Positions 26,901-36,209 of a stretch of 64,000 nt of DNA are shown here, piece by piece; positions within the stretch are counted from its first letter, which is position 1, and each line of letters begins with the position of its first letter. The notes below the pieces were generated by a model. The model did no database searches. It saw only the letters and a list, made by a program, of their open reading frames with translations, and was not told the DNA's origin. A program made the position numbers and the translations under genes. Origin of the DNA: Rhodanobacter sp. L36 (lineage in GTDB: Bacteria; Pseudomonadota; Gammaproteobacteria; Xanthomonadales; Rhodanobacteraceae); NCBI RefSeq assembly GCF_009765755.1, contig NZ_LMUV01000003.1:258402-322401 (forward strand), in the 5' to 3' direction.

Positions 26901-27239
26901 ATGAACATGGCAAGTGCTACACAGGAAGAACGAACCGGCGCGCGCACCACTTACATCATCACCGGCATCTTCAGCTGGCTTGGTGCGCTGATCGGCTGGC
27001 TGGTGTGGAAGGACAAGGGCAGCTTCGCGAAAGACCAGACGACCGAAGCGCTCAACTTCGGCATCACCACGGGTATCGGTTTCGTGATTCTTTCCGTGCT
27101 GACACGCATGATTCCGATGCTGGGAATCCTGAGCCTTGCGCTTTGGATCGTGCAGCTCGTGCTGAGCATCATGGCGGCGGGAGCCGCCGGCAAGGGCGAG
27201 AGTTATCGCTATCCGTTCTCGCTGCGCCTCATCAAGTAA
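26901..27239 (+). CDS. DUF4870 (Tic20-like) membrane protein, second copy
   Basis: 112 aa paralogue of the preceding DUF4870 protein. It shares the plan of membrane spans around TTEALNFGITTGIGFVILSV and the ending YRYPFSLRLIK. The ATG at 26901 is chosen because GGAGG at 26888-26892 precedes it by 8 nt; an ATG at 26886 overlaps that ribosome-binding site and cannot use it. It has its own terminator downstream at 27264. Function unknown. Confidence 0.85.
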   Translation: MNMASATQEERTGARTTYIITGIFSWLGALIGWLVWKDKGSFAKDQTTEALNFGITTGIGFVILSVLTRMIPMLGILSLALWIVQLVLSIMAAGAAGKGESYRYPFSLRLIK

Positions 27240-27263
27240 TTCCGGCGAGATCACGGAGTAAGG

Positions 27264-27290
27264 AAAGGCGGCGCGAGCCGCCTTTTTCTT
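27264..27290 (+). terminator. Rho-independent terminator after DUF4870 gene 2
   Basis: 9-bp stem (27264-27272 with 27277-27285), GCGA loop and a T-rich tail. The sequence also faces the end of the convergent ispA gene and could serve both strands. Confidence 0.88.
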
Positions 27291-27297
27291 TGGGCGT

Positions 27298-28218
27298 TCA
27301 GTACGCGCGATGCGCTGCGTAATGCGCCAGCTCCTGCAATAACAACGCTCGCTCGCCAAGCGACGCGATCGCCCCAAGCGCGTCGTCAGTCAGTTCGGCA
27401 AGGCGCTTGCGCGATGCATCGAGCCCGATGATCGAAGGGAAGGTCGGTTTGTCTGCAGCCGCGTCTTTGCCGGCGGTCTTGCCGATGATTGCGGATTCGC
27501 CTTCCACATCAAGAATGTCGTCGCGCACCTGGAAGGCCAGACCGACTGCATGCGCGTAGCGATCCAGCGCCTGCATGGCCTCATCGTCCGCACCCGCAAC
27601 CAAGGCACCCAGGCGCACTGCCGCGCGAATCAACGCGCCGGTCTTGCACGCATGCATGTGTTCGAGTTCCGCCAGCGAGAGCTTGCGGCCCGTCGCCGCG
27701 AGATCCAGCGCCTGGCCACCGGCCATGCCTTCGGCGCCGCACGCGCGGCCGAGCACGCGCAGCATGCGGATGGACGTGTTCGAATCCACATCTGCGTCGT
27801 CGCCGGCAAGTATCTCGAACGCCAGCGCCTGCAGCGCGTCGCCTGCGAGGATCGCCATCGCCTCGCCAAACACGATGTGGCAGGTCGGACGGCCGCGTCG
27901 CAATGCGTCGTCGTCCATCGCAGGCAGGTCGTCATGCACCAGCGAATAAGCGTGGATCAATTCGACGGCGCAAGCGGCCGGGTCGAGCGACATACCGCGT
28001 GATCCAAAAGCATCCGCCACGGCGTATACAAGCAGCGGGCGCAAACGCTTGCCGCCGCCCAGCACTGCGTAGCGCATCGCGCGGTGCAGTTCGGCGGGAG
28101 ATTGTTCGGCGGGAGGCAGGCAGCGTCTGAGCGCTTCTTCAGCGCGTGCGGTCAGTGCCTGAAGTGCCGGGCCCAGCTCAGAGTTCGGGTTCAAACGGTT
28201 CGGCGCTTTCGGGGGCAT
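27298..28218 (-). CDS. ispA: Farnesyl diphosphate synthase
   Basis: Trans-prenyltransferase (306 aa) adding isopentenyl diphosphate to make farnesyl diphosphate for quinones and undecaprenyl lipids. It has [13 protein letters not shown], the first aspartate-rich motif DDLPAMDDD with the two-residue insertion typical of bacterial FPP synthases, and the second motif DDILD near residue 235. Its 5' end overlaps the end of xseB by about 40 nt; the ATG at 28218 lacks a clear Shine-Dalgarno, and a TTG at 28194 is an alternative. xseB-ispA is a conserved pair, usually followed by dxs, which is absent here. Confidence 0.94.
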   Translation of the reverse strand: MPPKAPNRLNPNSELGPALQALTARAEEALRRCLPPAEQSPAELHRAMRYAVLGGGKRLRPLLVYAVADAFGSRGMSLDPAACAVELIHAYSLVHDDLPAMDDDALRRGRPTCHIVFGEAMAILAGDALQALAFEILAGDDADVDSNTSIRMLRVLGRACGAEGMAGGQALDLAATGRKLSLAELEHMHACKTGALIRAAVRLGALVAGADDEAMQALDRYAHAVGLAFQVRDDILDVEGESAIIGKTAGKDAAADKPTFPSIIGLDASRKRLAELTDDALGAIASLGERALLLQELAHYAAHRAY

Positions 28219-28435
28219 CGGGATCGAGCAGCAGGCGCACGCGGAGTTCGGCTTGCTGCAGCGATTGCTGGCAGTGGCGATACAGGCCGATGCCGCGCTC
28301 GAACGAAGCCAGTGATTCGTCGAGACTCAACTCGCCGCCTTCCATCTTCGCGACCAGTTGTTCCAGCTCGTCGAGGGAGTGCTCGAAATCGACGACGGGC
28401 GGAGTGTTCGCGGTTGCGGGAGCGGTCTTGGCCAT
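28178..28435 (-). CDS. xseB: Exodeoxyribonuclease VII small subunit
   Basis: 85 aa subunit of ExoVII, which pairs with XseA to degrade single-stranded DNA. The sequence [20 protein letters not shown], then [20 protein letters not shown], is the whole XseB helical hairpin. The start at 28435 (MAKTAPAT) is preferred over one three codons earlier. It overlaps ispA downstream. xseA is not in the window. Confidence 0.94.
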   Translation of the reverse strand: MAKTAPATANTPPVVDFEHSLDELEQLVAKMEGGELSLDESLASFERGIGLYRHCQQSLQQAELRVRLLLDPDAPESAEPFEPEL

Positions 28436-28468
28436 GGGCCGCAACGCTAACGCAGCGCCCGTGTGGAA

Positions 28469-29812
28469 TCAATCGGCATGTGGTTCCGGCGACGTCGCGG
28501 GCGGCTGCGCAGCGTCTGCAGAACGCCAAGCCGGAAGCGAACCGGCCTGCTCGAAAAACGCCGCGCCGCGCGAGGTGAGCCATCGATCGGCGACGCCGAT
28601 CAATTCGCCATCGATATGGATCAGCGGGCAGGCGCCACGTTGCCAGGGCGGCATCAGCGTGTGCTGGAACAGGTCGCGCAATTCGCGCGTGTGTGCATCG
28701 CCCGCCGGCTTGATGCGTTCGCCGCCACGACGCAGTCCGACCTGCAGTGGTTCGTCGAATCGGACATCTGCTTGGCGGAGTGAAAGCACGCTGCCGTCGG
28801 GCAGCAACAACGGCTCACCGGTCCATGACGATGTCCAAGTGGCGTCGATCTCCGGTTGCGGCGCCAGACTCCACAGCCGTCCCTTCCATACGTGCAGCTC
28901 GACGCCCGTCCAGCGGACGCATGGCAATTGGCCGGCGCGTGCGTGGCATTGTTTTTCGATCTCGCGACGTTGCGCGGCGGTCGGTGCAGCGAGTCCGCGC
29001 GAGTGCAGCCAGTGATCGAGCAATGGCTCACGCAACGCCGGTGCAAGCGCCAGCCAGCCGGCTGCGTGCAGGCTGCCGGTGTTTTGGTCATGGAGATTTT
29101 CCATCTCCGCCATCCATTGCACCTGCAATGCATTCGCTGCGGCCCGGCTGAGCGACGCGCTGTGCACGATCGAGTCGACTGCCTGCGGCCAGTGCGCTGT
29201 AAGGCGCGGCAGAATTTCGTGACGCAGATGATTGCGCGCCAGTCGCGTGTCGTCGTTGCTGGGATCGGCGATGCAATGCAGCTGATGCTGATCGACGTAC
29301 GCGCGCAGTTGCGCGCGCGACATCGACAACAACGGACGCCAAAGCTGCCCGCGTGCGAACGGGCGCAACTCGCGCATGCCGCCGAGTCCTTCGGGACCGG
29401 CGCCGCGCAGGAGTTTCAGCAACACCGTCTCAGCCTGGTCATCGCGATGATGTGCCAGCAACAGCCATTCGCCTTCGCGCAACTGCGCAGTGAATGCGTC
29501 GTAGCGTGCGCGACGCGCGGCGGCTTCGATGCCTTCGCCGCGACCGGTTTCAAGATGCACGCGCAACACCTCGCAAGGCAGCTCAAGTTCTTCGCAGAAG
29601 TGTCGGCAGTGATCCGCCCATGTCGAACTCTTGGCATGCATGCCGTGGTCGACATGCAGCGCACGCAGCCCGCGTTCGCGTGCCTCGGGAAGCTGCGCGA
29701 GTGCGTGAAGCAGCGCAGTGGAATCGGGGCCGCCGCTGAAGGCGACGCACAAGGATGTCGCTGGCGCTTCCGTCAGAACGGCGCGCAAATGTGCCTGCAA
29801 CATGTCTTTCAT
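28469..29812 (-). CDS. tilS: tRNA(Ile)-lysidine synthase
   Basis: Modifies C34 of the CAU-anticodon isoleucine tRNA to lysidine using ATP and lysine, an essential cytosolic reaction. PP-loop VAFSGGPDSTALLHAL near residue 25, followed by LHVDHGMHAKSSTWADHC and LLLAHHRDDQAETVLLKLLR in the N-terminal domain, then the TilS substrate-binding and C-terminal domains. Length is 447 aa (E. coli 432). The start is the ATG overlapping the stop of the NYN-domain gene (ATGA); longer in-frame extensions are not coding. Translational coupling to that RNase-like gene is notable. Confidence 0.95.
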   Translation of the reverse strand: MKDMLQAHLRAVLTEAPATSLCVAFSGGPDSTALLHALAQLPEARERGLRALHVDHGMHAKSSTWADHCRHFCEELELPCEVLRVHLETGRGEGIEAAARRARYDAFTAQLREGEWLLLAHHRDDQAETVLLKLLRGAGPEGLGGMRELRPFARGQLWRPLLSMSRAQLRAYVDQHQLHCIADPSNDDTRLARNHLRHEILPRLTAHWPQAVDSIVHSASLSRAAANALQVQWMAEMENLHDQNTGSLHAAGWLALAPALREPLLDHWLHSRGLAAPTAAQRREIEKQCHARAGQLPCVRWTGVELHVWKGRLWSLAPQPEIDATWTSSWTGEPLLLPDGSVLSLRQADVRFDEPLQVGLRRGGERIKPAGDAHTRELRDLFQHTLMPPWQRGACPLIHIDGELIGVADRWLTSRGAAFFEQAGSLPAWRSADAAQPPATSPEPHAD

Positions 29813-30543
29813 TTCTTGCCGGTTTGCGGACGCACGAAGATGTGCTTGCCGTTGCCGATGTGACGCTCTTCGGTGTCGAACTGGCCGATGCCTTTGATTA
29901 GCCCGCTGAGCTTGGCGTAGCCGTAGTTGCGCGAATCGAATTCGGGCGACTGCTTGTTGATGTTGCTGCCGATCGGCCCGAGGCCGGCCCAACCCGTATC
30001 GTCGGATGCAGCATCAATCGCGTTGCGCAACAGGTTGAGAAGTTTGGTATCGCCACGTAATTCCTTCGCGGGTCGCGGTTTCGATGCGGCAGAAGTTTCT
30101 GCCTCTGTCGCCCCGGCGAGCACTTCGGTATAGATGAATTTATCGCAGGCGGTACGAAAAGGCTCCGGTGTTTTTCGTTCGCCAAATCCGTAGACGATGC
30201 GACCGGATTCACGGATGCGCGAAGCGAGCCGGGTGAAATCGCTGTCGCTGGAAACAATGCAGAAACCATCGAAGCGTTCGGTGTAAAGCAGGTCCATCGC
30301 ATCGATGATCATTGCCGAATCCGTCGCGTTCTTGCCGACGGTGTAGCGGAACTGCTGCATTGGCTGGATCGAGTAGCGCAACAGCGCCTCCTTCCATCCA
30401 TTGAGGTCAGGCTTGGTCCAGTCGCCGTAGATGCGCTTGACGTGCGCGGTGCCGTACTTCGCGATTTCCGTGAGCAGACCCTCGACAATCGCCGGTCGCG
30501 CATTGTCGGCATCGATCAACACCGCGAGCTTGTCGTGAGCCAT
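29809..30543 (-). CDS. NYN domain (LabA/PIN-like) protein with C-terminal OST-HTH/LOTUS-like domain
   Basis: 244 aa. The N-terminal NYN domain has the conserved acidic residues of PIN-like RNases in VLIDADN (residue about 9), NATDSAMIIDAMDLLY and VSSDSDFTRLASRIRE. The C-terminal 70 residues (KLLNLLRNAIDAASDDTGWA, then NYGYAKLSGLIKG) look like an OST-HTH/LOTUS RNA-binding winged helix. Together these suggest a structured-RNA nuclease or RNA-binding protein. AGGGGA lies about 8 nt upstream of the chosen ATG. It is coupled to tilS by a 4-nt overlap. Targets unknown. Confidence 0.85.
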   Translation of the reverse strand: MAHDKLAVLIDADNARPAIVEGLLTEIAKYGTAHVKRIYGDWTKPDLNGWKEALLRYSIQPMQQFRYTVGKNATDSAMIIDAMDLLYTERFDGFCIVSSDSDFTRLASRIRESGRIVYGFGERKTPEPFRTACDKFIYTEVLAGATEAETSAASKPRPAKELRGDTKLLNLLRNAIDAASDDTGWAGLGPIGSNINKQSPEFDSRNYGYAKLSGLIKGIGQFDTEERHIGNGKHIFVRPQTGKK

Positions 30544-30589
30544 GGACGTTCCCCTTGAAGGTTGATGCGATGGTAGCGCCGCGAACCGC

Positions 30590-30985
30590 TCAGGGTTCGT
30601 CCAGATGGAAGTCCAGTTCGACGACGACGCCTGCCGGATCGGTTGCGAAAATCTGCACCTGATTGCGTTCGGCGATCGTCTCGATGCTGTAGCGGACGCC
30701 GCCGGCATCGAGTCGCGCGCGAGCGCCGGCAAGGTCGCTGCAGGCCAGGGCGTAGTGGTTCAAATAGCCGTTGGATCGTTCCGTGGATTCGATGGGCGGG
30801 CCGATGCTCAAGTGCAGCAACGCGGTGTCGCCGGCATAGAGCCAGTAGCCATGCGAGCCTGATCGAAACGCCGGGCGCGGACCTTCACGCAGGCCGATGA
30901 CATCGATGTAGAACACGCGCACTTTCTCGATAATGTCGGCAGGTGCGCGCAGGTTGACGTGATCGAGTCCGCGCACACCGGTCAT
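30590..30985 (-). CDS. VOC-superfamily protein (glyoxalase/dioxygenase fold)
   Basis: 131 aa single-module vicinal-oxygen-chelate protein. The two beta-alpha-beta-beta-beta halves are visible: LDHVNLRAPADIIEKVRVFY to LLHLSIG, and LNHYALACSDLAGARARL to GVVVELDF. Candidate metal ligands are His9, His in LNHYAL and Glu in VVELDF. The family includes glyoxalase I, fosfomycin-resistance enzymes and dioxygenases, so the reaction is not defined. It lies 18 nt downstream of accA and is likely cotranscribed. Confidence 0.82.
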   Translation of the reverse strand: MTGVRGLDHVNLRAPADIIEKVRVFYIDVIGLREGPRPAFRSGSHGYWLYAGDTALLHLSIGPPIESTERSNGYLNHYALACSDLAGARARLDAGGVRYSIETIAERNQVQIFATDPAGVVVELDFHLDEP

Positions 30986-31003
30986 GCGATTGTTCCTTCG
31001 CCG

Positions 31004-31960
31004 TTATTCCTGATACGCGCCGTAACTGCGCAGGCGTTTGTAGCGCTGTTCGAGCAGATCGGTGACGGGCATCGCCTCGAGCTTTTCCAGCTCGTTCATC
31101 AGCACGGCTTTCAAGCGGATAGCCATTGAGCGTGGGCTGCGATGTGCGCCACCGAGCGGCTCGCGCACAATCTTGTCGATCAGGCCGAGCTCCAGCAGTC
31201 GCGGCGCGGTCATGCCCATCGCTTCGGCGGCGTCCTTTGCCTTGTCCGCGCTTTTCCACAAAATCGAGGCGCAGCCTTCGGGCGTAATCACCGAATACGT
31301 GGAGTACTGCAACATCACCGTGCGGTCGCCGACGCCGATGGCCAACGCGCCACCGGAACCGCCTTCGCCGATGACGGTGCAGATGATCGGCACTTTCAGT
31401 TCGGCCATCTCAAGCAGGTTGCGGGCGATGGCTTCGCTCTGGCCACGCTCTTCGGCGCCGACGCCCGGATAGGCTCCCGGCGTGTCGATGAGGGTGAGCA
31501 GCGGCAGGTGGAAACGCTCGGCCATTTTCATCAGCCGCAGCGCCTTGCGATAGCCTTCAGGACGCGGCATGCCGAAGTTGCGGCGGACCTTGGTCTTGGT
31601 GTCGCGACCTTTCTGGTGGCCGATGATCACCACCGACTTGCCGTTGATGCGCCCGATACCGCCGACGATCGCGGCGTCCTCGGCGTACATGCGGTCGCCG
31701 GCCAATTCGTGGAATTCCTCGCAGATCACGCCGATGTAGTCGAGCGTGTACGGCCGGCCCGGATGACGCGACAGCTGCGTCATCTGCCATGAGTTGAGGT
31801 TGCGAAAAATCTCCGCCGTTTTGATTTTCAGCTTCTCGCGAAGCCGGCCGACTTCCTCATCGATATTGAACGCCTGACCGTTGCTGGCGTGGCGAAGCTC
31901 TTCGATCTTCGCGTCCAGTTCGGCGATCGGTTGTTCGAAATCGAGGAAGTTGGGGTTCAT
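31004..31960 (-). CDS. accA: Acetyl-CoA carboxylase carboxyltransferase subunit alpha
   Basis: 318 aa, equal to the E. coli subunit. With AccD it transfers carboxyl from biotin to acetyl-CoA in the committed step of fatty-acid synthesis. Family blocks seen: [58 protein letters not shown] and [16 protein letters not shown]. In many gammaproteobacteria accA directly follows dnaE; here a plus-strand yajD gene and a REP doublet separate them. Confidence 0.97.
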   Translation of the reverse strand: MNPNFLDFEQPIAELDAKIEELRHASNGQAFNIDEEVGRLREKLKIKTAEIFRNLNSWQMTQLSRHPGRPYTLDYIGVICEEFHELAGDRMYAEDAAIVGGIGRINGKSVVIIGHQKGRDTKTKVRRNFGMPRPEGYRKALRLMKMAERFHLPLLTLIDTPGAYPGVGAEERGQSEAIARNLLEMAELKVPIICTVIGEGGSGGALAIGVGDRTVMLQYSTYSVITPEGCASILWKSADKAKDAAEAMGMTAPRLLELGLIDKIVREPLGGAHRSPRSMAIRLKAVLMNELEKLEAMPVTDLLEQRYKRLRSYGAYQE

Positions 31961-32103
31961 TCGCTACATTTCATGGCACTGAAGCATCTCAGTATACCGT
32001 CCCGCACGAAAAGACGAGAACGGCGCCGTATGGCCGCGGGAGCATTCCAGGCACCGCGGATTGCGCTATCGTCCGCGCCATTGCGACCATCTGCGGATCA
32101 CCC

Positions 32104-32478
32104 ATGCCGACTCAACCACCCATCGACAACGCCAGGCTCGATCGTATCGTGGCCGAGGCGCGACGTAACGCCGAACAGCGCGAGCTGGGATATCGCGAAC
32201 GCGCGCTCAAGATGTATCCGTGGATCTGCGGACGTTGCGCACGCGAATTCACGCGCACCAACCTGCAGGAGTTGACGGTTCATCACCGCAACCACGATCA
32301 CGATTTCAATCCGCCCGATGGCAGCAACTGGGAACTGCTGTGTGTGTACTGCCACGACAACGAGCATTCGCGGCATATAGACCACGTGCGCGGCGGCGTC
32401 ATGGAGGTGGAGGATGCGCCGGCGGCGACCGGCAATCCCTTCGCGGATCTCAAGGCGATGATGGAGCGCGGCAAGTAG
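32104..32478 (+). CDS. yajD: HNH nuclease YajD
   Basis: 124 aa HNH-fold protein. A CGRC knuckle near residue 43 and CVYCHD near 82 form the structural zinc site, and VHHRNHDHDFNPPDGSNWEL is the catalytic HNH core. This matches E. coli YajD throughout, including the trailing NPFADLKAMM. Biological substrate is unknown. It is inserted on the plus strand between dnaE and accA and converges with dnaE. Its stop codon (TAG at 32476) is part of a REP sequence. Confidence 0.92.
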   Translation: MPTQPPIDNARLDRIVAEARRNAEQRELGYRERALKMYPWICGRCAREFTRTNLQELTVHHRNHDHDFNPPDGSNWELLCVYCHDNEHSRHIDHVRGGVMEVEDAPAATGNPFADLKAMMERGK

Positions 32479-32545
32479 GAGCGCACCCTGTGCGCGATGC
32501 CTTCGGGACGTGACAAAGTGCTTCGCGCACAGGGTGCGCTCCTGC
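32475..32545. repeat. REP doublet (REPIN-like), GTAG-type
   Basis: Two REP-like palindromic units in opposite orientation form a perfect 21-bp inverted repeat, 32477-32497 and 32523-32543, separated by 25 nt. Each unit begins with a GTAG/GCAG foot followed by GGAGCGCACCCTGTGCGC, which itself folds as a GCGCAC/GTGCGC hairpin. This is the organisation of REPINs, which are spread by RAYT-type transposases in Pseudomonas and Xanthomonadales. It sits between the convergent yajD and dnaE ends and probably serves as their terminator. No RAYT gene is in the window. Confidence 0.82.
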
Positions 32546-32548
32546 GGC

Positions 32549-35500
32549 TCAGTCCTGCTGCTTCACGATACGCAGCCGCGCGGCCTTTACACCGGGCAAT
32601 GCGCGGACGGCGCGCAGCAGATCGGGAATGGCGTCCACGCGCCAGTCTTCGCCGAGCTCAAGATCGGCTTGTGCTTGCTGGTTGTGATAACCGTGGAGCG
32701 TGACGGTGGCGCGGCCGCCGCGATATCCGGCCAGCGTCTGCTGCAGTTGCGTGACGAAACTCGGGCCGATGCCGTTCAACTTCAGCTGCAGCAGACGTGC
32801 ATGTTTGCGGCAGGCATCGGCCAGCGATATGACGCTGCGCGCGCGCACCTGGAAACCGCCGCCGGAGAAATCGTCGATACGCAACCCGCCTTCGACAATC
32901 AGGATCTGGTCGCGAGTCAGCAGCGGTGCGATCTGCTGGTAGAGCTCGCCGAAGAAACTCACCTCGATGCTGCCGCTGCCGTCTTCGAGTCGCACGAATG
33001 CGTCGCTATCGCCACGCTTGCGCACGGCCGCGACCATGCCGGCGACGGTCCACGGTGTATCCGGGCCGCGACGGAAACGGTTGCCGTCGTCGTTGTCGTT
33101 CTTGCGCGGCTTGGGCGGCTGGTAACGATCAACGATTTCGCCGAGTGGACAGGTGGAAAGCTGCGCAAGCTCGTCTTTCCAAGGATCGGTGGGGTGACCT
33201 GACAGATAGTGCCCGAGCGTATCGCGCTCGCCCTGCAGTACCTGTTCCAGCGGCCACTCCGGCGCGGTCGGCAGATCGATGTGCACCACGGGTGTCATCG
33301 CGCCCGACGCGGCGCCGAACATGTCGTTCTGGCCGGACTGCTTGTCGCGCAGATGTTGTTCCGCAGCCTTGATCGCATCCGGCAATTGCAGCATCAGACT
33401 GGCGCGCGTGGGCGCCAACGCATCCAGTGCGCCTGAAAGGATCAGCGCTTCGAGTACGCGCCGGTTGAGCTTGGCCGGGTCCACACGCCGACAGAAGTCG
33501 GCGAGATCGGTGTACGGCCCGTACACGCGTTCGGCAACGATGGATTCACACACGCCCTGGCCGACACCCTTGATCGCGCCGAGGCCGTACTGGATTTTAT
33601 TCGGCTCGACTGCGACGAACATGTACTGCGAGGCGTTGACATCCGGTGGCTGCACGATGATGTCGATCGCGCGTGACTCATCGAGAAACGTCACCGCCTT
33701 GTCGGTGTTGTCCATGTCCGAGGAGATCGTCGCGGCCATGAACTCGGCGGGGTAGTGCGCTTTCAACCATGCGGTCTGGTACGACACCAGTGCATAGGCG
33801 GCAGCGTGCGATTTGTTGAAACCGTAGCCGGCGAATTTTTCCATCAAGTCGAAGATGGTATCGGCCTTGGATGCCGCGAGCCCGTCCTTCGCCGCGCCTT
33901 CGCGAAACTTGGCGCGCTCCTCGGCCATCTTCTTGACGTCTTTCTTGCCCATCGCGCGACGCAAGAGATCGGCGCCGCCGAGCGTGTAACCGCCGACGAT
34001 CTGCGCCATCTGCATCACCTGTTCCTGGTAGACCATGATGCCGTAGGTCTCTTGCAGAACGGGCTCGACGCGGGGGTCGGGATACTCGACATCTTCGCGG
34101 CCATGCTTGCGCGCCACGAAGCTGGGAATCAGATCCATCGGGCCAGGGCGATACAGCGCACCGAGCGCGATGATGTCCTCGAAGCGATCGGGCCTGGCGT
34201 CCTTGAGCATGCGTTGCATGCCGGCGGATTCGAACTGGAAGATCGCGACGGTTTTCGCCTTGGCGAAAATATCGGCGTAGGTGCGTGCATCGTCCAGCGG
34301 CAACTTGGAAATATCCAGCGGTTCTTCGCCGCCTTGCGCGCGACGCGCGTTGATCGCCTTCACTGCCCAGTCGATGATCGTAAGCGTGCGCAAGCCGAGG
34401 AAGTCGAACTTCACCAGGCCGACGGCTTCCACGTCATCTTTGTCGTATTGCGTCACCACGCCGCCGCCGCCGGGCTCGCAATACAGCGGCGCGAAATCAG
34501 TCAGTGCGGTCGGCGCGATCACCACGCCGCCGGCGTGCTTGCCGGCATTGCGCGTGATGTTTTCAAGCTTCAGCGCGAGGTCGATCAGCGCGCGTGCGTC
34601 TTCGTCGTGCTCATATGCTTCGCAGAATTCCTTGACGACGCGATCGGTTTCTTTCTTCGATTTTTCCGAACGGCCGAGCGCATCGGACAACGTGAGGTCG
34701 AGCGGACGCGGCGGCACCATCTTGGCCAGCTTGTCGACCTGGCCGTAGCCCATGCTGAGCACGCGTCCGGAATCGCGCAGCACCGCTTTCGCCGCCATCG
34801 AACCGTAAGTGATGATCTGACTGACGCGATCACGGCCGTATTTGCGCGACACGTAGTCAATGACTTCGTCGCGGCGATCCATGCAGAAGTCGATGTCGAA
34901 GTCGGGCATCGACACGCGTTCGGGATTGAGGAATCGCTCGAACAGCAGGTTGAACTGCAGCGGGTCGAGATCGGTGATCTTCAGCGCCCAGGCGGCCAGC
35001 GAACCGGCGCCAGAGCCGCGACCTGGGCCGACCGGAATGCCGTTCTGTTTACCCCAGTTGATGAAGTCCGCAACGATCAGGAAGTAGCCGGGAAAACCCA
35101 TCTCGATGATGACGTCGAGTTCGCGTTCCAGTCGCGCCTTGTATTCCTCCAGCGTGCGCCCTTCGGCGAGCGGTGCTGCTTTGAGGCGATCTTTCAAACC
35201 GTCGCGCGAAAGCTCGCGGATGTAGCTGGCGAGATCGTGGCCCGGCGGCACCGGAAAATCCGGCAGAAAGTATTTGCCGAATTCCAGCGCGAGGTTGCAA
35301 CGCTTGGCCAGTTCGACCGAATTTTCCAACGCTTCGGGCAGGTCGGCGAACAACGCCGCCATCTCGTCGAGCGTCTTGAGGTATTGCTGGTCGCTGTAGT
35401 CGCGCGGACGTTTCGGGTCGGCGAGCACGCGGCCTTGATTGATGCAGACGCGCGCCTCGTGCGCTTCGAAATCTTCCTGCTTCAGAAAGCGCACATCGTT

Positions 35501-36091
35501 GCTTGCCACCACCGGCAGTTGCAGTTCCGCAGCCAGCGAAAGCGCACTGGTGTTCCAGTTTTCTTCGCCATCGCGACCACAACGTGTGAGTTCCAGATAC
35601 AGGCGATCGGGAAACAAACGCGTCAACGGACGCAGCTTCGCCAGTGCGGCGTCGTGTCCCTGGTTCATCGCGATGCGACCGATATCGCTGTCGCGGCCAA
35701 GCAGCGCGATCAAGCCTTCCGTCGAAGAGGCATCCAGCCAGCCCGCGTCGACCAGGGCATGGCCGCCGTGCTGTCCATCGCGCCATGCGCGCGATACCAG
35801 GCGCGAGAGATTGAGGTAGCCGCTGCGATTCTGGCAAAGCAGAGTAAGCCGCCACGGGCGCGGATCATCCAATGCGGAAATACGTAGGTCGCATCCGCAG
35901 ATCGGCTTGACGCCCGCGGCGCTGCACGCCTTGTAGAACTTCACCAGCGCGAACATGTTGCTGTCGTCGGTGAGCGCGACGGCCGGCATCTGCGCGCGCA
36001 CGCAGGCCTCGACCAGCGCCTTGATGCGGATGGTCGAATCGACCAGCGAATACTCGCTGTGCAAGTGGAGGTGGGTGTAGCGAATGGTCAT
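32549..36091 (-). CDS. dnaE: DNA polymerase III subunit alpha
   Basis: Replicative polymerase of 1180 aa (E. coli 1160). N-terminal PHP domain (THLHLHSEYSLVDSTIRIKA), then the C-family polymerase core with the catalytic aspartates in MPDFDIDFCMDRRDEV, the GPGRGSGAGSLAAWALKITD loop and GYGFNKSHAAAYALVSYQTA fingers. A helix-hairpin-helix and OB-fold region follow, with clamp-binding sequence near the C-terminus. Downstream of rnhB in the conserved lpxB-rnhB-dnaE order, but with a thioredoxin-like gene between. Confidence 0.98.
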   Translation of the reverse strand: MTIRYTHLHLHSEYSLVDSTIRIKALVEACVRAQMPAVALTDDSNMFALVKFYKACSAAGVKPICGCDLRISALDDPRPWRLTLLCQNRSGYLNLSRLVSRAWRDGQHGGHALVDAGWLDASSTEGLIALLGRDSDIGRIAMNQGHDAALAKLRPLTRLFPDRLYLELTRCGRDGEENWNTSALSLAAELQLPVVASNDVRFLKQEDFEAHEARVCINQGRVLADPKRPRDYSDQQYLKTLDEMAALFADLPEALENSVELAKRCNLALEFGKYFLPDFPVPPGHDLASYIRELSRDGLKDRLKAAPLAEGRTLEEYKARLERELDVIIEMGFPGYFLIVADFINWGKQNGIPVGPGRGSGAGSLAAWALKITDLDPLQFNLLFERFLNPERVSMPDFDIDFCMDRRDEVIDYVSRKYGRDRVSQIITYGSMAAKAVLRDSGRVLSMGYGQVDKLAKMVPPRPLDLTLSDALGRSEKSKKETDRVVKEFCEAYEHDEDARALIDLALKLENITRNAGKHAGGVVIAPTALTDFAPLYCEPGGGGVVTQYDKDDVEAVGLVKFDFLGLRTLTIIDWAVKAINARRAQGGEEPLDISKLPLDDARTYADIFAKAKTVAIFQFESAGMQRMLKDARPDRFEDIIALGALYRPGPMDLIPSFVARKHGREDVEYPDPRVEPVLQETYGIMVYQEQVMQMAQIVGGYTLGGADLLRRAMGKKDVKKMAEERAKFREGAAKDGLAASKADTIFDLMEKFAGYGFNKSHAAAYALVSYQTAWLKAHYPAEFMAATISSDMDNTDKAVTFLDESRAIDIIVQPPDVNASQYMFVAVEPNKIQYGLGAIKGVGQGVCESIVAERVYGPYTDLADFCRRVDPAKLNRRVLEALILSGALDALAPTRASLMLQLPDAIKAAEQHLRDKQSGQNDMFGAASGAMTPVVHIDLPTAPEWPLEQVLQGERDTLGHYLSGHPTDPWKDELAQLSTCPLGEIVDRYQPPKPRKNDNDDGNRFRRGPDTPWTVAGMVAAVRKRGDSDAFVRLEDGSGSIEVSFFGELYQQIAPLLTRDQILIVEGGLRIDDFSGGGFQVRARSVISLADACRKHARLLQLKLNGIGPSFVTQLQQTLAGYRGGRATVTLHGYHNQQAQADLELGEDWRVDAIPDLLRAVRALPGVKAARLRIVKQQD

Positions 36092-36209
36092 GCGGGCGCG
36101 TGCAATGAATCAGTGCAGGCTACCCGCCGTCCCGCCCAGCGGCAAGATTGACTTGCGTGCGGTTTGCGCGAAGCCGCATGGCGCTTGCCATGGCGCCGAT
36201 CGGGGTCGA

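Noticed and set aside
33755..35887. 710-aa plus-strand open frame inside dnaE
   Set aside because: Antisense to dnaE, GC-rich shadow, amino-acid composition unlike a protein family and no ribosome-binding site.
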